A stretch of 64,000 bases of DNA, from assembly GCF_900545795.1 (NCBI RefSeq), contig NZ_URAR01000002.1, forward strand, positions 62,001 through 126,000, in the 5' to 3' direction. This stretch comes from an uncultured Veillonella sp. (lineage in GTDB: Bacteria; Bacillota; Negativicutes; Veillonellales; Veillonellaceae). The position numbers and the translations under genes were made by a program. The notes under the pieces were generated by a model, which saw only the letters and a program-made list of their open reading frames with translations, was not told where the DNA came from and did not search any database. Positions 16,721 through 25,450 of this stretch are shown one piece after another (position 1 is the stretch's first letter; each line of letters begins with the position of its first letter).

Positions 16721-17041
16721 ATGGACTACAGAATTATTAAAGCACCAACTTCCGGTGTTAGCTCCATCTTACAGCGCCGCATTGATGCATCTACAAAGCT
16801 TGCTGTAAAAGACTATGAAGCGATTGGTCTTATGCAAGGTAAGCTCTGTGATATGGTGTTTGCTGCCGATGTAGCGGAGAAGGCATCAGGTGTTACCGTT
16901 GTTGACGTACGAGGGAATTGCCCTCAGAACTTAGTTATGATTGCCGTTTTTGGTGATACTTCTAGCGTTGAGACGGCTATGAAAAAGATAAGTGAAGAAA
17001 TTGAACAGCAAAAAGTTCTTTTTAGAGCGAATCCAAAGTAA
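16721..17041 (+). CDS. atypical BMC-domain shell protein
   Basis: 106 residues. A ~35-residue N-terminal extension precedes a recognisable BMC core (AIGLMQGKLCDMVFAADVAEKASGVTVVDVRG, then GDTSSVETAMKKI). The pore-loop region is RGNCPQNLV, quite unlike the GSG/GGG loops of the other shell proteins. Permuted or extended single-domain BMC proteins are known, and this may be a minor shell component. It starts 1 bp after the EutT-like gene with GCGGAGG in front, so expression is coupled to that gene. Confidence 0.72.
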   Translation: MDYRIIKAPTSGVSSILQRRIDASTKLAVKDYEAIGLMQGKLCDMVFAADVAEKASGVTVVDVRGNCPQNLVMIAVFGDTSSVETAMKKISEEIEQQKVLFRANPK

Positions 17042-17054
17042 AAGGTGGTGAGAC

Positions 17055-17714
17055 GTGTTGAAAAAATTGATTACTATGTCTGATGTGGAAAGCGCATTGT
17101 CAAATAAGCAGACTACAATTGCTATAGATGATAATACACTAATCACACCAGCTGCAAAGGATTTGGCGAAAGCTAAAGGTATTACTTTTACGGAACAAAT
17201 TTCTTTAAGTGCTACCCCAGTAGGTAGTCAAGCTATAGAAGCAGTAGCAGGCACAGCTCCTTCTACAGGAAATCAAGTGCTGGATTTATTGCAATCTATC
17301 TTAATCAATAAAGTGGGCGGCACAGTGGCATCCGATGGTCTCGTTAGGGATAAGGACGCATCGGGCTTACAAATTGTACGCACACAAGATGTTGATTTTG
17401 AAGTGTTTGATACAGGCGTGCCTGGCGCGAATGTACAATATAAAGAATTAATTGGTTATAGCGACTCGCCTAATATTAGTGCAGGTCTTTTAAAAATCGT
17501 AGGGTCAAAATTCCCTTGGAAATTGCTTTACGATGAAATTGACATTGTCTTAGAAGGCGAATTGAATGTAACTATTAATGGGGTTAAACGCACCGCAAAA
17601 GCAGGCGACGTTTTATACGTGCCAAAGAACTCTGATGTTATTTGGGGCGCAGATGAATACGCAAAGGTTTTTTATGTAACCTACCCAGCTAACTGGGCAG
17701 AAACGATGGCATAA
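17055..17714 (+). CDS. eutQ: EutQ-like cupin protein
   Basis: 219 residues. The N-terminal 45 residues (LITMSDVESALSN, ITPAAKDLAKAKGITF) match the EutQ lead-in. The C-terminal ~110 residues form a cupin (GLLKIVGSKFPWKLLYDEIDIVLEGELNVTING, GDVLYVPKNSDVIWG). EutQ in Salmonella has been reported to have acetate kinase activity and is needed for compartment assembly under some conditions. With no AckA seen in the locus, it could complete acetyl phosphate to ATP here. The start is GTG 17055 after AAAGGTGG. Confidence 0.83.
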   Translation: MLKKLITMSDVESALSNKQTTIAIDDNTLITPAAKDLAKAKGITFTEQISLSATPVGSQAIEAVAGTAPSTGNQVLDLLQSILINKVGGTVASDGLVRDKDASGLQIVRTQDVDFEVFDTGVPGANVQYKELIGYSDSPNISAGLLKIVGSKFPWKLLYDEIDIVLEGELNVTINGVKRTAKAGDVLYVPKNSDVIWGADEYAKVFYVTYPANWAETMA

Positions 17715-17743
17715 TTAGGTATGGGAAAGGAGGATGTAGAACA

Positions 17744-19246
17744 TTGGAAACTACTTTCGATAAAGATCTACAATCCATACAAGAAGCTCGCTGCTGTGCA
17801 CGTCGAGCAAAAAAAGCACAACAAGAATTTGCTAATTTTACAGATGAACAAGTGGACCGCATTTTACAAAATATGGTTCGTGTTGCCGAAGAAAATGCTG
17901 AGCGCTTAGCTCGCATGGCAGTTGAAGAAACTGGCTTTGGTAAAGTGGTTGATAAAATCACTAAGAACAAACTTGCTTCTACTATCTTATATCGTGATAT
18001 TAAGGATATGAAAGTAAGTGGGATTATCAATAACGATACAGCTAAACGCGTTATTGAAATCGGTGTACCAGTTGGTTTATTATTTGGTATCATCCCTTCA
18101 ACAAATCCTACTTCAACAGTTATTTACAAAGCGATTATCGCTTTAAAAGCTAGAAATGGTATTGTGTTCTCCCCGCATCCATCTGCTAAACATGCGACTG
18201 GCGAAGCCGCTCGTTTAATGGCTGAAGCAGCTGAAATGGCAGGAGCACCTAAGGATATTATTACTTGGGTAACAATGCCTTCTATGGCAGCAACAAAAGA
18301 ACTTCTTCATGCGCCAGAAGTTAATATGATTATTGCTACTGGTGGTGAAGCGATGGTTCGCGCTGCCTATAGCTCTGGTAAACCAGCTTTAGGCGTAGGC
18401 CCTGGTAACGGTCCATGCTTTATTGAACGCACGGCTGACATTCCAAATGCAGTTCGCCGCATTATTGCTAGTAAAACATTTGACTATGGTACAGTTTGTG
18501 CATCTGAACAAAGCATCGTAGTTGAAGAATGCATTAAAGATCAAGTGGAAGCTGAATTTACTCGCCAAGGTTGCTACTTCATGAGCGAAGATGAAACTAA
18601 GAAAATCTGCAAGATTCTCTTCAAAAAAGGCTTTGCTATGAATGCGCAATTCGTAGGTCGTCCGCCACAAGTATTAGCTGATGCGGCTGGAATTACAATT
18701 CCTGCAGGCACTAAGATTTTAATCGGCAAACAAACTGGTGTAGGTAAAGATAGCCCATTATCCTATGAAAAATTGACAACTGTACTTGGCTACTATGTAG
18801 TTAAAGATTGGCATGAAGGCTGTGAACTTTGTATCGAAATCTTAAACAATTGCGGTACAGGTCACACTATGACTCTTCATACTAGCAATCCAGAAATTGC
18901 TATGGCCTTCTCGATTAAACCAGTTAACCGTATCCTTGTAAACACTTCTGGTTCTCAAGGTGGTACTGGTGCATGTACTGGTTTATTACCAGCCTTCACA
19001 CTAGGTTGTGGTACACAAGGTGGCAGCGCTACTTCTGATAACGTATCTCCACTTAACTTAATTAATATTAAGCGTGTGGCTTATGGTTTAGAAGAATGCT
19101 ACCCAACTGATGAAATCACTGGTGTTAACTGTGGTTGCAGCGCATCTGCTCAAGGTGCTAGCCAAAGTGCTGGTTCTGTAACTACTGATGAAAGCTTGCG
19201 TAATGCAGTTGCAGAAGTACTTGCTTTCTTACAAAAACAACAATAA
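17744..19246 (+). CDS. cutB: CoA-acylating acetaldehyde dehydrogenase of the choline BMC (CutB/EutE/PduP type)
   Basis: 500 residues, TTG start behind AAAGGAGG at about 17726-17733. The cofactor segment ATGGEAMVRAAYSSGKPALG and catalytic region GTVCASEQSIV (Cys252) are canonical for acylating aldehyde dehydrogenases. A Gly/Ser/Ala-rich linker leads to a short C-terminal amphipathic helix (SLRNAVAEVLAFLQK), a typical lumen-targeting peptide. It oxidises acetaldehyde to acetyl-CoA with NAD+. It keeps the motifs that homologue 1 at 6245 has lost, so it is probably the main catalytic enzyme. Codon usage is strongly biased. Confidence 0.92.
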   Translation: METTFDKDLQSIQEARCCARRAKKAQQEFANFTDEQVDRILQNMVRVAEENAERLARMAVEETGFGKVVDKITKNKLASTILYRDIKDMKVSGIINNDTAKRVIEIGVPVGLLFGIIPSTNPTSTVIYKAIIALKARNGIVFSPHPSAKHATGEAARLMAEAAEMAGAPKDIITWVTMPSMAATKELLHAPEVNMIIATGGEAMVRAAYSSGKPALGVGPGNGPCFIERTADIPNAVRRIIASKTFDYGTVCASEQSIVVEECIKDQVEAEFTRQGCYFMSEDETKKICKILFKKGFAMNAQFVGRPPQVLADAAGITIPAGTKILIGKQTGVGKDSPLSYEKLTTVLGYYVVKDWHEGCELCIEILNNCGTGHTMTLHTSNPEIAMAFSIKPVNRILVNTSGSQGGTGACTGLLPAFTLGCGTQGGSATSDNVSPLNLINIKRVAYGLEECYPTDEITGVNCGCSASAQGASQSAGSVTTDESLRNAVAEVLAFLQKQQ

Positions 19247-19300
19247 TATTATGATAGGGCTATAAGTCCTCACAATAGTTGTTTAGCTCATTTCAATAGT

Positions 19301-19385
19301 TAAATCGCACCTACAGAAGGCAGAATATAACTATTACAACCGTGAAGTCGGAAAGTTGGTTTGTAGGTAGGATTAGGTGCAAGTT
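19301..19385 (+). promoter_or_regulatory. candidate structured RNA leader upstream of BMC-H copy B
   Basis: In the 210-bp gap before the last BMC-H gene, GCACCTA (19307-19313) pairs with TAGGTGC (19374-19380). The overlapping ACCTACA (19309-19315) pairs with TGTAGGT (19362-19368), so two outer stems are mutually exclusive. An inner hairpin joins CAACCG (19337-19342) to CGG plus GTTG (19349-19358). This looks like a folded leader or processing element that could give this shell gene separate expression. I do not recognise a known riboswitch class. Confidence 0.45.
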
Positions 19386-19456
19386 TAATACTTTATATTA
19401 CTATGTATTGTTAAATTTAGTTTTATGTAATTAGTACATAATTGGAGGTATTCATT

Positions 19457-19741
19457 ATGAAAAACGAAGCATTAGGTTTAGTTGAAACTAAAGGTTTAGT
19501 AGGTTCTATCGAAGCAGCTGACGCAATGGTAAAAGCAGCTAATGTATATTTAATCGGTAAAGAAACTATCGGTGGTGGTTTCGTAACAGTTATGGTTCGC
19601 GGTGACGTAGGTGCTGTTAAAGCAGCTACTGACGCTGGTGCAGCAGCAGCTCAACGCGTTGGCGAATTAGTATCCGTACACGTAATTCCTCGTCCTCATT
19701 CTGACGTGGAAATCATTCTTCCTCAAGTAGATAACCAATAA
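19457..19741 (+). CDS. BMC-H hexameric shell protein (PduA/EutM type), copy B
   Basis: 94 residues from ATG 19457 with TTGGAGG in front; an in-frame TTG at 19442 overlaps that site. The first 81 residues are identical to copy A at 4290. Divergence starts at the C-terminal tail (HSDVEIILPQVDNQ against HTDVELILPNTKA). Almost all DNA differences over the shared part are at third positions. It is the last gene of the compartment locus and stands apart from the operon by 210 bp with a putative structured leader. A strong terminator follows. High expression as a main facet protein is likely. Confidence 0.93.
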   Translation: MKNEALGLVETKGLVGSIEAADAMVKAANVYLIGKETIGGGFVTVMVRGDVGAVKAATDAGAAAAQRVGELVSVHVIPRPHSDVEIILPQVDNQ

Positions 19742-19793
19742 TCTGCCTAGCAAACTGCTACAAACCTGCTTGAATTTGAATAAATAAAAAAGT

Positions 19794-19829
19794 GGCTTTG
19801 CGATTTTATATCTGCAAAGCCCTTTTTTT
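19794..19829 (+). terminator. rho-independent terminator after the BMC locus
   Basis: Perfect 8-bp stem GGCTTTGC (19794-19801) and GCAAAGCC (19814-19821) with a 12-nt loop, followed by a run of seven T. It marks the end of the compartment locus. Confidence 0.92.
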
Positions 19830-19902
19830 ATATGACTTTATCTGTGAATAATGAGCTTTTATCAATAAACTACGGTATACAATTATTTTAAAGGAGTTTT
19901 GT

Positions 19903-22377
19903 ATGAAGAAGAGAATGAATACTAAACGAATGGCGATACTGTTAGCCGCATGTGCCTGCTTATCTTTACCTTATGTTAATGGTGCTGAACCAGTAGAGGT
20001 AGTAAAAGGAATCTATGTACAAGAAGGGGCTACTCCCATAGTAAATGGCATGGCCAACCATGAAGATGATTTTACAGTTATTAACAATAAGATTGCAGTA
20101 TCTTTTGCTGCAGGCTCTAATAATTATTGGAATATGACTAAAGGAAGCATCTTAGATATAGCAGTAGTTGATAAGTCTGGGACAGTAGGAATTGATTTAA
20201 TAAATGACATTGAGTTTTTAAATAATATGTGGTCTGCCTCTGGTAGTTATGAAGGTAAAGACTTATTGCATCCAGATAGAGAACATATAACATATCGTAA
20301 AGATGGAGAGAATGTTATTGTACAAGCTGATACACAGTATTATTCTGAGGGGCATGATAAGCCTTTAGATGTGACCATAGAGTACACAATTAAGCCAGAT
20401 AGTAATTATATTCCAGTGAAAACAACAGTTACTAATCCGGGAGCTGATGACTATAAGAATATGTATTCGGGATATTCTATTAGTACTTTAGCAGATAGTA
20501 TGTATGGTCCATTTGGATATTATCCAGATAAAAAAATCACTGGCATCCGAGTAGGCAATGATTCACGTTTAAATGAAGAGCTAGGTAATTATATAGTTAG
20601 CTATGGCAAGAATTATGCTATTTCAGTACAGCAAGATGGTGCAGATGCTTATAAGGGATCATCAGGCTATAAGGATTTATACACATTACGAGATATAAAA
20701 GCAAAGGAAAGTTATGTATATACAGGTGAAATCCTTATCAACAATAATGGAAGTACTACGCCAATTTTAGAGCGTTACTTACAAAAAAATCAGGCAGCTG
20801 AAGTAATTCATATTAAGGGACAAGTAGTAGATAGAGTTGGTAAGCCTGTGGCAGGTGCCTATGTTATTGTATCCAAAGATGGTGCTTATGTAAGAACTCC
20901 TAAATCAGATGAAAGCTTAAATGAGGATGTAGTAATACGAAATATGCAGCCTTTAGTATGGCATGTGACCAATGAAAATGGAGAATATGACTTCTCCTTA
21001 CCTAAAGGTATGTATAATATCCATGCAGAAGCTGAGGGAATGACGCCATCTGCAGCAGTGAATGTAAATAATAATTCGCTAGGAAACCTAAATTTAGTAT
21101 TGAACGAAGGAGCGTATTTGAATATTCAGCCTGTAGATGAGCAAGGTCGTTCCATCCCAGCGCGAATTACATTCCCAGAAGCTACTATGGGGGTTAAAAC
21201 GATTGGCAGTACAGTGTACTTTACTAATCCAGAAAATAATATAGCTGAATTTACTTTCCAAGCAGTGGAAGGAAACACAGTTATAGAGTTCGATTATGGG
21301 AAAGATTATTTTGCACGTACTACACGAATTGAAGTACCGTTAAAATCTGGTGAACCGTATAGCACGCAAGTTGTAATTCCTACATTGATTGATATTAATT
21401 CGAAAAATTGGTACTCTGTCGATAATCATCAGCATTCTAATATTGGCGATGGTGCAACTAGCCCACAAGCCTTATTTAATGCACAAGTAGCAGCTAAATT
21501 AGACTTACATGTTATATCTGATCATGACTCTATTAATAATAATGCGGAAATGTATGCTATTACTAATAAAGCTGGTCATAAGTTTTTATCTAGCTTGGAA
21601 GTATCGCCAGGTTGGGGACATTGGGGAATCTTAAATGTACCTTATAAGGGTTTAAAGGAGACTCCTATAGCGCCTACTTCAACGCCAAAGGAAATTAATG
21701 AATTAGCTCATAAAATGGGCGCAACAGTAGTTTTAAATCATCCATATACTGACTATGGTTTCTATTTAAATCGAGCTGGTGTTATTGGTGGTCAGGAAGA
21801 TGGCGCTGATGACTATGATTTAGTTGAATTACAAAAGACTATTAATTTGTATGGCAACAACAATGAAAAGAATTGGGATAAACGCACTTTAGATGAAGTG
21901 ATGACTAAATTCTGGAATAAGGGTGAAAAGAAATATTTATCTGCTGGATCTGATCAACATGATGTAACATCTGCTTTATATCCAGGAATTATTCGGATGA
22001 TTGCCTATGTACCAGGTGAATTTAACCATGAGTCTTATTTAGCCGCATTAAAAGAAGGACATGCTTATATGTCCATGGGGCCAATTATTTTCCCTGATGT
22101 AGATAATGTATTTGGGAATACAGTAGTGGCTAATAAAGATGGTAAGATACATTTAGGCTTTGATCTTCAATCTGTTAATGGATTGGCTTTAGTAAATGTA
22201 ATAAAAAATGGCGAAATAGTTAAAACAATGCAATTTGACGCGAGTCCTGTGAGCCAATATCGTTTAGACTTTGAGGATATAATTGAAAATAATGGATGGT
22301 ATAATTTAGTTGTTATGGATGCAAATGATAATTATGCTGTTACTAACCCAATTTGGGTGCAGATTGATAAAAAATAA
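19903..22377 (+). CDS. secreted CehA/McbA-type metallohydrolase (PHP-like fold)
   Basis: 824 residues with an N-terminal signal peptide (basic MKKRMNTKRM, then AILLAACACLSLPYVNGA). The N-terminal ~280 residues are beta-rich. A carboxypeptidase-regulatory-like repeat lies at about 290-400 (VDRVGKPVAGAYVIV, NENGEYDFSLPKGMYNI). The catalytic domain from about 500 has PHP/CehA metal residues: H509 and H511 in DNHQHSN, D540/H541/D542 in SDHDS, H613 in LNHPY, and a late GSDQHD. CehA/McbA proteins hydrolyse esters such as carbaryl, but members vary and the substrate here is unknown. It is flanked by terminators and stands alone. Confidence 0.82.
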   Translation: MKKRMNTKRMAILLAACACLSLPYVNGAEPVEVVKGIYVQEGATPIVNGMANHEDDFTVINNKIAVSFAAGSNNYWNMTKGSILDIAVVDKSGTVGIDLINDIEFLNNMWSASGSYEGKDLLHPDREHITYRKDGENVIVQADTQYYSEGHDKPLDVTIEYTIKPDSNYIPVKTTVTNPGADDYKNMYSGYSISTLADSMYGPFGYYPDKKITGIRVGNDSRLNEELGNYIVSYGKNYAISVQQDGADAYKGSSGYKDLYTLRDIKAKESYVYTGEILINNNGSTTPILERYLQKNQAAEVIHIKGQVVDRVGKPVAGAYVIVSKDGAYVRTPKSDESLNEDVVIRNMQPLVWHVTNENGEYDFSLPKGMYNIHAEAEGMTPSAAVNVNNNSLGNLNLVLNEGAYLNIQPVDEQGRSIPARITFPEATMGVKTIGSTVYFTNPENNIAEFTFQAVEGNTVIEFDYGKDYFARTTRIEVPLKSGEPYSTQVVIPTLIDINSKNWYSVDNHQHSNIGDGATSPQALFNAQVAAKLDLHVISDHDSINNNAEMYAITNKAGHKFLSSLEVSPGWGHWGILNVPYKGLKETPIAPTSTPKEINELAHKMGATVVLNHPYTDYGFYLNRAGVIGGQEDGADDYDLVELQKTINLYGNNNEKNWDKRTLDEVMTKFWNKGEKKYLSAGSDQHDVTSALYPGIIRMIAYVPGEFNHESYLAALKEGHAYMSMGPIIFPDVDNVFGNTVVANKDGKIHLGFDLQSVNGLALVNVIKNGEIVKTMQFDASPVSQYRLDFEDIIENNGWYNLVVMDANDNYAVTNPIWVQIDKK

Positions 22378-22416
22378 ATAACTTAATATATGTGCAATGT
22401 GAGTACATAATAAAAG

Positions 22417-22458
22417 GATATGCCCAATAGGATTAACCCCATTGGGCATATCTTTTTT
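22417..22458 (+). terminator. rho-independent terminator after the CehA-like gene
   Basis: Perfect 12-bp stem GATATGCCCAAT (22417-22428) and ATTGGGCATATC (22441-22452), with a 12-nt loop and a run of six T. Confidence 0.93.
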
Positions 22459-22631
22459 ATTTTATAAAGAAATGTATTTATTATAAGGTGCTAGATAAAA
22501 TAAAATTTATAGCCACTCTAAAAAACTTGCATGATAATTTAGTATTTTTAATAGTAATAAAAGTCATAATAATGTAAAATGTTGAGTAAGGTATTAGTGT
22601 AAAGATTCTACACTAATGAGGAGGTGAGGCC

Positions 22632-23804
22632 ATGGATGAGGAGCAGAAAATAATAGAAGCTATTGATTCACTACAATGTGAATTGAAAGACATGAGTGAC
22701 TATATTTTTGATCATCCAGAGTTAGGTCATGAGGAAGTCAAAGCACATAGATTGCTATGTGATTATTTAGAACGACATGGCTTTTCAGTACAAAGAGAGG
22801 TAAGTGGTTTAGCTACTGCCTTTAAAGCAGAATATCATATTGACGGTGGAGGTCCTAGGGTTGGATTGCTTTGCGAATATGACGCCTTAGAAGGTTTAGG
22901 CCATGCTTGTGGACATCATATGCAAGGACCAGCCATAGTTGGTGCAGCCATAGCATTAAAAAATATTTTAGTTAAGCCTGTGACTCTTTTAGTATATGGA
23001 ACACCAGCTGAAGAGACCGCAAGTGGCAAGCTTACGATGACTGCAGAGGGAATATTTGATGATTTAGATGTAGTCTTTATGATGCATGGTAGTGATTCGA
23101 CTACAGTAGATGGTAAGTCCTTAGCATTACATATGATTGATTTTAATTTCTATGGAAAGGCCGCCCATGCAGCGATTGCACCAGAACAGGGGATTAGCGC
23201 TTTGGATGGAGTATTGTCATTTTTCAATGGCATGGAGTTTTTAAGAGAGCATGTCCCTGATGACGTACGAATGCATGGAATTATTACTGATGGAGGTAAA
23301 GCAGCTAATATTGTGCCAGAATTCGCCTCTACACAGTGGTATATTAGAGCGAATACAAGGGCCGCGCTAGATAAAGTATTAGAACGTGTTAAACAAGTGG
23401 CAGAAGGTGCTGCATTACAAACTGGTACGCGTGTTGAGCTAGTGACTAAAAAAGCATATGATAATAAGTTTAATGTGCCGTCCCTAAACGAATTATTGCT
23501 TACATATGCAGCTAAAATTGATGCACCTGATATTTCGCCTCCTAGAAAAAAGACGGGGTCTACAGATTTCTCTAGTGTCACTTATAGAGTCCCTGGCGCT
23601 TGTATAAGGGTAAAGTATGTTGATCGTGGTGTATCAAGTCATTCGCAAGGTTGGCTGGATTTAGGAAAAAGTAGTCAAGCAAGTGAGACTATAGTAAATG
23701 GTGCAAAAATTTTAGCCTTAACAGTACAACATTTAGTCACTCATCCTGAGGTATTAGAACATATTAAAGCTGAATTTAATGCTGAAAGGAGTGGTGAAAT
23801 TTAG
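22632..23804 (+). CDS. M20-family amidohydrolase/peptidase (AbgB/M20D-like)
   Basis: 390 residues. The metal-binding signature is GHACGHHMQG near residue 98, preceded by LLCEYDALEGLGH and followed by YGTPAEETASGK. The dimerisation domain and a late GSTDFSSVTYRVPGAC complete the M20 fold. Members cleave N-acyl amino acids, aminobenzoyl-glutamate or small dipeptides; the substrate here is not readable. The DcuC-type transporter downstream (23925) suggests that a peptide or carboxylate is imported and cleaved. ATG start after GAGGAGGTGAGG. Confidence 0.85.
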   Translation: MDEEQKIIEAIDSLQCELKDMSDYIFDHPELGHEEVKAHRLLCDYLERHGFSVQREVSGLATAFKAEYHIDGGGPRVGLLCEYDALEGLGHACGHHMQGPAIVGAAIALKNILVKPVTLLVYGTPAEETASGKLTMTAEGIFDDLDVVFMMHGSDSTTVDGKSLALHMIDFNFYGKAAHAAIAPEQGISALDGVLSFFNGMEFLREHVPDDVRMHGIITDGGKAANIVPEFASTQWYIRANTRAALDKVLERVKQVAEGAALQTGTRVELVTKKAYDNKFNVPSLNELLLTYAAKIDAPDISPPRKKTGSTDFSSVTYRVPGACIRVKYVDRGVSSHSQGWLDLGKSSQASETIVNGAKILALTVQHLVTHPEVLEHIKAEFNAERSGEI

Positions 23805-23924
23805 TAACTAAATAAAAAGCATTGCAGGCAAGTACTAGTAAATATATTAAATCTAAGAGTTAAGAGCAGTAAGGAAATATCTTATGTAAGGTGTTAAGAA
23901 TTTAATTCAAGGGAGGTTATGAGT

Positions 23925-25313
23925 ATGGCAAGTTCAGGAGGTTTACTGGGTACAATTATTGCATTAGTAGTTACATGTTTTACAGGCTATTTTATTTTTA
24001 AGAAATACAAGGCACAAGCTGTATTGATTTGCGGTGGCTTTGTTATGATGGCCATTGCCCTTATGATGGGCTTAGGGCCTTTGTTGCCAGCTAAAGAAAC
24101 GACGGGCAATTTATGGTTTGATATGTTCCGCTTTGTAGATGTATTAGCGAATACGCGTACTGGTAGTTTAGGTCTTATGATTATGGTGTGTGCGGGCTTT
24201 GCTAAGTACATGAATGTAATTGGTGCCAGTGAAGCGATGGTAGAAGTAGCAGCTAAGCCTTTACATTTAATTCGCTCTCCTTATGTAGTACTCGGCGCTG
24301 GTTTCTTGATTGGGCAGTGTTTGCACCCATTTATTCCTAGTGCTTCAGGCTTTGGGTTATTGTTGATGGTTACTATGTATCCGCTTTATATTTCCCTCGG
24401 CGTTAGTCGCACTACCGCAACAGCAGTAATTGCTACGAATGGTTGCTTAGACTTAGGTCCTTCGTCAGGTAATACCATTTTAGCGGCTAAATACTCTGGA
24501 TTAACACCTGTTGATTACTTTGTTAGTTACCAATTACCAGTGGCTATTGCGATTAGTTTAGTTATGGTAGTAGCGCATTATTTTGTAGGGCAATATTTTG
24601 ACAAAAAACGCAAGCTTGGATTATTACCTGATGGTGAAACTGTAGTAGAGACTACTGCTAAAGAAGGAAAATCAGTTCCTAAGTTCTATGCTATTTTACC
24701 AGCAGTGCCAGTTATTTTAGTACTTCTCTTTGGTTTCTTTAAAGTAGGCGGTATTAAAATGGGTATCAATGTAGCTCTCTATATTGGCTTTGCTGTAGCT
24801 TTACTATGTGAATTTATTCGCAGTCGCAATTTAAAAGCTGTATTTAGCAGCATGCAGGGCTTCTTTGATGGCATGGGTGTACAATTTGCTACAGTAGTAA
24901 CTCTTATTATTGCTGGTGAAACATTTGCTAAAGGGTTGCAACAATTGGGTGCTATTGACTATCTTATTGGTTTAGCTGAAAATGCAGGTTTTGGTACGAC
25001 TGCCATGATCTTAGTTATGTGTACTATTATCGGTACTGCCACTATCGTTATGGGCTCAGGTAATGCGCCATTCTTTGCATTCTCTGCCTTTGCACCTAAT
25101 GTAGCCAATAAAGTTGGGATTGAAGCGGTTAATATGTTATTGCCAATGCAGTTAACAGCTGGTATATTCCGCTCCACTTCACCAATTGCAGCCGTTGTAG
25201 TAGCCGTATCTGGCGTGGCTGGTGTATCTCCATTTGAAGTGGTTAAACAAACAGCTATTCCATTGATTTTAGGGGCTATTACGATTCAAGTTATGACCTT
25301 CTTAATGTTCTAA
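23925..25313 (+). CDS. dcuC: DcuC-family anaerobic C4-dicarboxylate (or related) transporter
   Basis: About 462 residues and roughly 12 hydrophobic segments. The GLLLMVTMYPLYISLGVSRTTATAVIATNGCLDLGPSSGN stretch and GSGNAPFFAFSAFAPNVA are DcuC landmarks. In enterobacteria DcuC exports succinate under anaerobiosis, but Firmicute members paired with M20 peptidases may carry other carboxylates or dipeptides. ATG 23925 is chosen because GGGAGG at 23911-23916 is 8 nt upstream; ATG 23919 is too close. Confidence 0.82.
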   Translation: MASSGGLLGTIIALVVTCFTGYFIFKKYKAQAVLICGGFVMMAIALMMGLGPLLPAKETTGNLWFDMFRFVDVLANTRTGSLGLMIMVCAGFAKYMNVIGASEAMVEVAAKPLHLIRSPYVVLGAGFLIGQCLHPFIPSASGFGLLLMVTMYPLYISLGVSRTTATAVIATNGCLDLGPSSGNTILAAKYSGLTPVDYFVSYQLPVAIAISLVMVVAHYFVGQYFDKKRKLGLLPDGETVVETTAKEGKSVPKFYAILPAVPVILVLLFGFFKVGGIKMGINVALYIGFAVALLCEFIRSRNLKAVFSSMQGFFDGMGVQFATVVTLIIAGETFAKGLQQLGAIDYLIGLAENAGFGTTAMILVMCTIIGTATIVMGSGNAPFFAFSAFAPNVANKVGIEAVNMLLPMQLTAGIFRSTSPIAAVVVAVSGVAGVSPFEVVKQTAIPLILGAITIQVMTFLMF

Positions 25314-25407
25314 GCAATACAGTATGTCTATTGCTCTAATGAAACATGCCGTATTGTATACTTAGACGGTGGGCAAGCAATACAGTATGTCTATTATTCT
25401 AATAAAA
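25312..25407. repeat. imperfect ~33-bp direct repeat in the 3' region of dcuC
   Basis: AAGCAATACAGTATGTCTAT begins at 25312 and again at 25375; the copies stay similar through TCTAAT and AAAA, and their starts are 63 bp apart. The first copy begins within the dcuC stop codon. Between them lies GTATTGTATAC, itself nearly palindromic. Function is unknown; it may be a duplication left by slippage or an excised element. Confidence 0.6.
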
Positions 25408-25408
25408 A

Positions 25409-25446
25409 AACCTTGGACTCTCAAGATAAGAGTCCAAGGTTTTATT
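25409..25446. terminator. bidirectional terminator between dcuC and phoR
   Basis: AACCTTGGACTCT (25409-25421) pairs perfectly with AGAGTCCAAGGTT (25429-25441) around a 7-nt loop. A-run upstream and T-run downstream allow it to work for both convergent units. Confidence 0.92.
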
Positions 25447-25450
25447 TTTA

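Noticed and set aside
17721..17909. Small frame overlapping the start of the acetaldehyde dehydrogenase
   Set aside because: Out of frame with the TTG-started dehydrogenase, which has the correct ribosome binding site and family N-terminus.
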